Shown here one piece after another: positions 58,801-64,000 of a stretch of 64,000 nt of DNA (position 1 is the first letter of the stretch; every line of letters starts with the position of its first letter). The position numbers and the translations under genes are program-made. Origin of the DNA: Hyparrhenia diplandra (Eukaryota > Streptophyta > Magnoliopsida > Poales > Poaceae). The notes under the pieces were generated by a model. That model made no database searches, was not told the DNA's origin, and saw nothing but the letters and a program-made list of their open reading frames with translations. The stretch is from the NCBI GenBank assembly GCA_015847255.1, contig JADLZK010007807.1:124001-188000 (forward strand). Direction: 5' to 3'.

Positions 58801-59634
58801 CTAATTATCATGAAGGAATGTAGCTTTTCTACACTCGCCAGGCAGTTTGGTAACCTCCAATTTCTCCAAGGCAGACCTTCTGGTTCCCTTACAACCATTA
58901 GGCCAAGCATTGGTTCTAGCGCTAGCATCATATGTTAGATAATAGTCTTGTGCACCTATTTACTTCTGGCTAGACTGTTCATTGCATTTGTTTTCATAGT
59001 TCCCAACTTGCCACAAGACAACTGATGATCCATTGACCATATTTTCGCCATGTCAGATCCTTTGGTGAGGCTTTCCCCGCAGTGGCCAAGTCTTGGACAC
59101 CACCGGATGATTCATTGTCTTGTTAGTTTGTCTGGCTCTATTGAGGAATATTTCCCTTGAGCCCACTTCTTGTCATTTTGTGTGGCCAAGTCCTAACCAT
59201 CCGGTGCGTTGAACTACACGGTACACTAATCTTCACACCACTTCTAGTTTTGCATCACTAGGACATATTAAAGCCTATATAAACATAAATATTAGTCATG
59301 GCGCTTGTGTTGTCATCTAAATCACCAAACCCATACTTGTTCGTGTTTAGGGAACATGATCCTTACAAATTTCTTTACCACTTTGTGAACATTCATCTTA
59401 CAGAACAAATATCCACTAAAGTGTCATGTGTTTGTAATCATGCTAGTCATAGGGTTAGTTCAACGTGTGTCTGCCTATGCCTTTGGTGGCTTGAGAAATC
59501 AAAACACAAGAGATTTATCTCTGTGGATACGGGATCACCAAAGGACTCTACCGAGTTGTTCGCAGGATTCTATCCTAGCCTGCGGTCACAAACAACTCCC
59601 AGAAGGCAATGGAAGCATAGCTGCGGAAGACTTC
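58801..59634. other. No gene recognised
   Basis: Non-coding sequence with the words 'ccaccggatgattcattgtc' and 'aaccatccggtgcgttg' that look like parts of an old retrotransposon. A 114-codon plus-strand frame (59298-59642) has no recognisable motif and runs into the LTR; not called. Confidence 0.35.
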
Positions 59635-60043
59635 TGTTGTAATCAGGATAGAACACTAGTCAGATTACCATGTTTAGAGTTCGGGTGTTCGAATCCTCGT
59701 CGGACAACCCTCTCTGTATCCGACTAGGTCCGTAGCAAGCTCTTTGACCCCTTGGACTATAAAAGGCGGCCAAAGAGCACCTCGTAGAGGAGAGCGCAAC
59801 TTGAACACATCAAGTGCTGGAAACCTTACAACCGATCCTCGGTTGACCCCATCAATCAAAAACAGGCTCACGCCGACTAGACGTAAAGGTCTTTACTCGA
59901 TCAAGGATCGAGGGCCCGAACCAGTATAAAACCCCGGTCTCCATGTCAATTGCACAACAAACCGCCGGACTCCAGGTTCATCGAGGCCCGAACAAACCGC
60001 CCGGTTCACCCCGTGGCGGGCTCTCGGTCGTAAAACATCGACA
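59635..60043 (+). repeat. 5' LTR of right-hand Ty3/gypsy element
   Basis: TGTTGTAATCAGGATAG ... CATCGACA, 409 bp, with TATAAAA at 59758-59764. The right end is secure because the primer-binding site starts two bases later; the left end is the best TG start and could be off by some bases. Confidence 0.7.
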
Positions 60044-60045
60044 GC

Positions 60046-60063
60046 TGGCGCGCCAGGTAGGGG
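60046..60063 (+). promoter_or_regulatory. Primer-binding site
   Basis: TGGCGCGCCAGGTAGGGG, a PBS typical of grass Ty3/gypsy elements of the Tat-type lineage, 2 nt after the LTR end. It would anneal to the 3' end of a host tRNA to prime minus-strand synthesis. Confidence 0.8.
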
Positions 60064-60107
60064 CTCTCGTCGAATTTCAGCATGAGAGTTCGGCGGACCA
60101 CGACATC

Positions 60108-63100
60108 ATGGGCTCGTCGACGAGAAATACGATCATCTTCGGATCTTGGGCTTGCGAGATCGACGACGACGGCAAGACTCGAAGCTACATCATCAAAGAA
60201 TCCAAGACCGGAGAATCGAAACTCGCCGAGAAGCTCGGGCAATTGACGCTCACCGACATCGCCTCAGAATCAGAGAACAAGCTCGACGCCGACTCGGAGA
60301 ACTACGTCGCAGGACCTGAAACCGAAACAGACTCGGGAGAGGAAGACATCCAAGGTTCAAAGACGGACTCCGAAGACGACTCGAAGCTATACTCCTACTC
60401 CGGCTCAGACAAGGGAACCGAAATCAATTCGGAGAAGAATTTTTTCAAGAAAGGCTACCCTGACTCGGAGAAAGAAGGCGAAACCAGAGACAAATCTGGG
60501 TATCAACCCAGATTGCCTTACCAATTCCCAACGGGACTACGCAATGCCGCGTTCACACATACAAGGTGTATCAAGACAACTTTCAAAAGAAAGCTGGAGA
60601 TTCCTTTGAAGGGCGCGCAACGAGGGCTCATCCTAACAAGGACACCAGAGGAGTGCATCATCCACTGGCCTAGAACCCTCACAAAGGCTGAACGTCAAGA
60701 AACGGCGGTGTACAGGGATGGCAAGCGACGAGTCTTCCCTGGACGGAAGGAGTGGCGTCCGAAGGCTCATGTTCCCAATGAAATCTTGGTGGTAGCAAGA
60801 GCCCGCACGCCGCTTAACCCTCCAGATGCCCCTGACATCAGGTCCACTGACGAAGGTCTATCAAACATCTCGGCGGACGAAAGAACCCAAGAAGACGAAG
60901 GAGAAGACCAGCGTCATTCAAGGCTAAGAAGAAACAAGCTGAAGGGAGGACGCCGAGACAGAGCGAGCAAGCGCAAACAAGCCTGGAACAAGTACCAAGC
61001 CGACCTGCGCGAATATGAGAAGATGAAGTCTGAAAGGGAAGCTGAAGACGACCATCAGACAACACACGGAAAGATACAAGAGTTGATTGAACGCCTGAAG
61101 ACTGCTTCAAACCTAAATGACGAGGAGAGGCTCATCAAGGAAGCGCTTCTGAAAGCCGTCCAAGAAAGAGATCCCGCTAGGTCACAGTCGAAGGCAAACA
61201 ACTCGCACGCACAAAGGAGTCGGTCTAATGTCTTCGAGAGGTTGGGCACGCCGGAGAACTCCAGAAACTCAAGGCGGCCCCGGAGGGATGGTGGAAACCA
61301 GAGACCCCCGAGGGTTAATCTCACCCCGAGACCAAGCCGGCACGAAGAAGTCACGGAGTCCACATACAGACCCGCAAGAACCCTGACAAAAGGAGCAAGA
61401 TCCTCGGGACAAATCGAAGGGAGGACAACAGGGGGCTATGACAGATTCCCTTGCTTCGCAGAAAGACTGCAAGGAGTTAAACTACCCCCAAAGTTCAAAC
61501 CTTCAAATCACTCAAAATACGATGGGAAAACAGAGCCTAAGCAATGGCTCAGAGTCTACTCACAATCCATTGAGCTGGCTGGAGGAGATGATGACGCAAA
61601 AGCCGTTTTCTTTCCCATGGCTCTAGAAGCTCTACCGCTCCAATGGTTCGACAAGATCGAAGAGGGCTCAATAGGATACTGGGAAGATTTGCAGAAATTA
61701 TTTTGCAACAACTTCGCAGGAATCATCACACATCCTATCACGCAGGCCGAATTAAAGAGCCTCAAGCAGAAGCCCGGAGAATCCTTGAGAGGTTACTATC
61801 GAAGATTTGGCGAGATGAGATCCCAGGTGCATGACATCACGGAAAGAGAAGTGGTGGATGCGTTCGGTAATGGAATCTCTCAAAGATGGCAATTCTCAGA
61901 CTTCTACAAAGACAACCCGAGGACCAATGAACAATTCAAGCTCACCGTTGAGAAGATGATCGGCGCCGAAGAAAGAACCCGTGATCGTTTCCCAGAAAGA
62001 AAGAACACGGAAGGCCCGAAGAAAGAACAGAACGACTCTCAGCAATACAAGAAGCGAGGGCCAGACAACACAGTCGCGTTTGCCGAAAAGCCAAAGAAGC
62101 CATACAAACAAAAGTACAACGGCAACAAGGGCAACGGCAACAGCAAAGACAACATCAAACTAGAAGACATGCCTTGCGTCCTCCATCCCGGAGCTCATCA
62201 TACGCTCGGAAACTGCGCAACCTTCCAGGAGAGATATAAAGGACGAGATTCAGCACAGAAAAGGGACGACCAAGAGGACAAAGGAGAAAATAACGACGGG
62301 CAAAAGACAGGGGACTTCCAGAAGGCAACAAGGTCTCTAAACGTCATATTCTCCGGAGTTCCTGGATCAAAGAGCAAGAGACAAGACAAACTAGCACTAC
62401 GATCGATCATGGCAGCAGAGCCCGCAACGCCACGCTACCTCAATTGGTCCCAATACCTGATTCAATTCACGAGAGAGGATCAATGGACAAGTCTAGGCAA
62501 CGCCGGCCTGTATCCCTTGGTGATAGAACCCACCATAGCTGGAGTAACAGTAACCAAGGTACTGATCGACGGAGGTGCAGGGCTGAACATCATATTCTCA
62601 GAGACACTGGACAAGATGGGACTAAACCTCTCAGGGTTGATTGCTCCCTCCAGCACCCCCTTCTACGGGATAGTTCCTGGACGAGCAGCGATACCAATCG
62701 GGCAAGTCACCCTACCAGTCACTTTCGGAACACCTTCAAACTACCGAACGGAATACATCAAGTTCGAAGTAGCAGATCTCGAGTCACCATATCATGCTAT
62801 CACGGGAAGACCGGCAATCGCAAAATTCATGGCTATTCCACACTACCCGTGTCTATTGCTAAAGATGCCGGCGCCATTTGGAGTTCTTTCAATCAAAGGA
62901 GACCTCAAAAAGGCTTTCGAGTGTGACGTCCAAGCCATCGAAATAGCAAACAAGACCGGAACACTCTTGGAGAAAAGAGAAGTCCATCAAATGGCACAGG
63001 AGACAAATCCGGAGGAACTCGAGATACCAGCCAAGAAACAAGCAATCTTGGCACCCCCAGAAGAAGCCGACGTCAAGCACATCGATTTACAGACCGGTGA

Positions 63101-63146
63101 TCCATCCAAGACAGCGATCATCAGCTCTCACCTATCTCCAAAATAG
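60108..63146 (+). CDS. Ty3/gypsy Gag-protease polyprotein
   Basis: Single open frame of about 1012 codons from ATG 60108 (MGSSTRNTIIFGSWACE); the open frame extends upstream into the LTR, but the first ATG after the PBS is the natural start. N-terminal region is acidic and Ser/Glu/Asp-rich (residues ~45-130), then basic Arg/Lys-rich segments and a coiled-coil-like part (~320-370). The retrotransposon gag domain is at about residues 490-610 (LPLQWFDKIEEGS, LKSLKQKPGESLRGYYRRFGEM). A zinc-knuckle-like CVLHPGAHHTLGNC follows near residue 690, and an aspartic protease with VLIDGGAGLNIIF near residue 820. It ends at TAG 63144-63146, immediately before the RT region in the same frame. Non-chromovirus, Tat-like by architecture. 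Confidence 0.88.
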   Translation: MGSSTRNTIIFGSWACEIDDDGKTRSYIIKESKTGESKLAEKLGQLTLTDIASESENKLDADSENYVAGPETETDSGEEDIQGSKTDSEDDSKLYSYSGSDKGTEINSEKNFFKKGYPDSEKEGETRDKSGYQPRLPYQFPTGLRNAAFTHTRCIKTTFKRKLEIPLKGAQRGLILTRTPEECIIHWPRTLTKAERQETAVYRDGKRRVFPGRKEWRPKAHVPNEILVVARARTPLNPPDAPDIRSTDEGLSNISADERTQEDEGEDQRHSRLRRNKLKGGRRDRASKRKQAWNKYQADLREYEKMKSEREAEDDHQTTHGKIQELIERLKTASNLNDEERLIKEALLKAVQERDPARSQSKANNSHAQRSRSNVFERLGTPENSRNSRRPRRDGGNQRPPRVNLTPRPSRHEEVTESTYRPARTLTKGARSSGQIEGRTTGGYDRFPCFAERLQGVKLPPKFKPSNHSKYDGKTEPKQWLRVYSQSIELAGGDDDAKAVFFPMALEALPLQWFDKIEEGSIGYWEDLQKLFCNNFAGIITHPITQAELKSLKQKPGESLRGYYRRFGEMRSQVHDITEREVVDAFGNGISQRWQFSDFYKDNPRTNEQFKLTVEKMIGAEERTRDRFPERKNTEGPKKEQNDSQQYKKRGPDNTVAFAEKPKKPYKQKYNGNKGNGNSKDNIKLEDMPCVLHPGAHHTLGNCATFQERYKGRDSAQKRDDQEDKGENNDGQKTGDFQKATRSLNVIFSGVPGSKSKRQDKLALRSIMAAEPATPRYLNWSQYLIQFTREDQWTSLGNAGLYPLVIEPTIAGVTVTKVLIDGGAGLNIIFSETLDKMGLNLSGLIAPSSTPFYGIVPGRAAIPIGQVTLPVTFGTPSNYRTEYIKFEVADLESPYHAITGRPAIAKFMAIPHYPCLLLKMPAPFGVLSIKGDLKKAFECDVQAIEIANKTGTLLEKREVHQMAQETNPEELEIPAKKQAILAPPEEADVKHIDLQTGDPSKTAIISSHLSPK

Positions 63147-64000
63147 GAATTCGCGCTCACCAGCTTCCTAAGGCAACACAAAGATATATTTGCTTGGAAG
63201 CCGGCAGACATGCCCGGTGTTCCAAGGGAGCTGGCTGAGCACAGGATTGATATCAATATGGGATCCAAACCCATCAAGCAAAGACTGAGGAGATTCTCAC
63301 CAGAAAAGAAGGAAGCCATCAAAAAGGAGATCGCGAAACTACTCGCAGCCGGATTCATCAGAGCAATCCTACATCCAGATTGGCTAGCTAATCCGGTTCT
63401 GGTTCAGAAGAAAAACACCTCAGAATGGCGCATGTGTGTAGACTACACCGACCTGAACAAGCATTGCCCAAAAGATCCATTTGGGTTACCAAGGATTGAT
63501 CAGATAGTGGATTCCACAGCAGGATCAGCCCTACTATCATTCCTAGATTGCTACTCAGGCTACCACCAAATAGCGCTCAAAAAAGAAGATCAGAGCAAGA
63601 CCTCTTTTATCACCCCCTTCGGTGCCTACTGCTATAAAACAATGTCATTCGGATTGAAGAACGCCGGAGCAACGTATCAAAGGGCGATACAGACTTGTTT
63701 GGGAGAGCAGATTGGCAAAAACGCCGAAGCATACGTGGACGACGTGGTGGTGAAAACAAGGGAGCCAGATACTCTAATTCAAGACTTGGAGGAGACTTTC
63801 AACAACCTTAAGAAGTGGAGATGGAAGCTCAACCCAACAAAATGCGTTTTTGGAGTACCATCAGGACAACTACTCGGGTTCTTGGTCAGCAGCAGAGGCA
63901 TAGAAGCCAGCTTCAAACAGATCAAAGCTATCACAGAGATGAAACAACCCCGAAATGTCAAGGACGTCCAAAAACTCACAGGGTGCATGGCAGCACTCAA
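63147..64000 (+). CDS. Ty3/gypsy reverse transcriptase, partial (runs off window)
   Basis: Open in the same frame as gag-protease after the TAG, 284 codons to the window edge without a stop. Motifs: FAWKPADMPGVPRE, LLAAGFIRAI, WRMCVDYTDLNKHCPKDPF, FLDCYSGYHQIALKKEDQ, YKTMSFGLKNAGATYQR and the catalytic box YVDDVVVK (Asp-Asp intact), then LNPTKCVFGV, LLGFLVSSRGIEA and the start of the connection domain. It copies element RNA into DNA. RNase H and integrase must lie to the right. All visible catalytic residues are intact, so the element may be young apart from the stop. Confidence 0.92.

Noticed and set aside
59943..60107. N-terminal 55 codons of the gag open frame
   Set aside because: They lie in the LTR, PBS and leader; ATG 60108 after the PBS is the natural start.

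Overview
This window comes from a large, repeat-rich plant nuclear genome. It is almost certainly a grass (Poaceae), but I cannot name the species. The evidence is Stowaway- and Tourist-type MITEs, three CACTA (En/Spm) elements, a Helitron, TA-microsatellite-targeting elements, Ty3/gypsy elements, very long-LTR non-autonomous retrotransposons, and a cereal-type kinase / MSP / NLR gene. No bacterial-type operons, tRNA or rRNA genes were seen.

The only host-gene-like coding sequence is one kinase C-lobe exon at 826-1017 (+) and a Major Sperm Protein (MSP) exon followed by a coiled-coil/NB-ARC exon at 20950-22361 (+). The splice sites at 1017 and 20949 are in the same phase and the domain order kinase-MSP is a known cereal architecture. 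They may therefore be one kinase-MSP-CC-NB-ARC gene whose ~19.9 kb intron is packed with transposons. The 5' kinase exons and the 3' NB-ARC/LRR exons are not in the window, so the gene is partial or broken.

Layout. 1-4147: kinase exon, Tourist MITE, CACTA-1 (2433-3527). 4148-5422: Helitron. 5423-12285: a (TA)n tract holding a ~6.4 kb repeat-array element and a 343-bp Micron-like MITE. 12286-17688: 3' LTR and decayed pol of a chromovirus-like Ty3/gypsy element (minus strand), split by CACTA-2 (14190-15459). 17689-18850: 363-bp tandem satellite. 18850-19915: decayed DUF4283/zinc-knuckle-like pseudogene. 20585-20850: Stowaway MITE. 20950-22361: MSP-CC-NB-ARC exons. 24335-36547: a 12.2 kb CACTA-3 with a TNP2 transposase gene and a Ulp1-protease-like gene, both minus and both decayed, and a nested LTR-like fragment. 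37636-43889: 6.25 kb LTR-like unit with a perfect TSD. 44446-55687: retrotransposon with two ~4.2 kb LTRs around a 2.9 kb non-coding core. 59635-64000: 5' LTR, gag-protease and the start of reverse transcriptase of a second Ty3/gypsy element (plus), running off the window.

Best leads: the split kinase-MSP-NLR gene; the TA-microsatellite insertion cluster carrying a telomere-motif 25-bp array; the precise internal 'empty site' for CACTA-3 together with its Ulp1 catalytic residues and internal second promoter-like block; and the single in-frame stop between protease and RT in the right-hand gypsy element. All family assignments come from reading motifs by eye; no database search was run.
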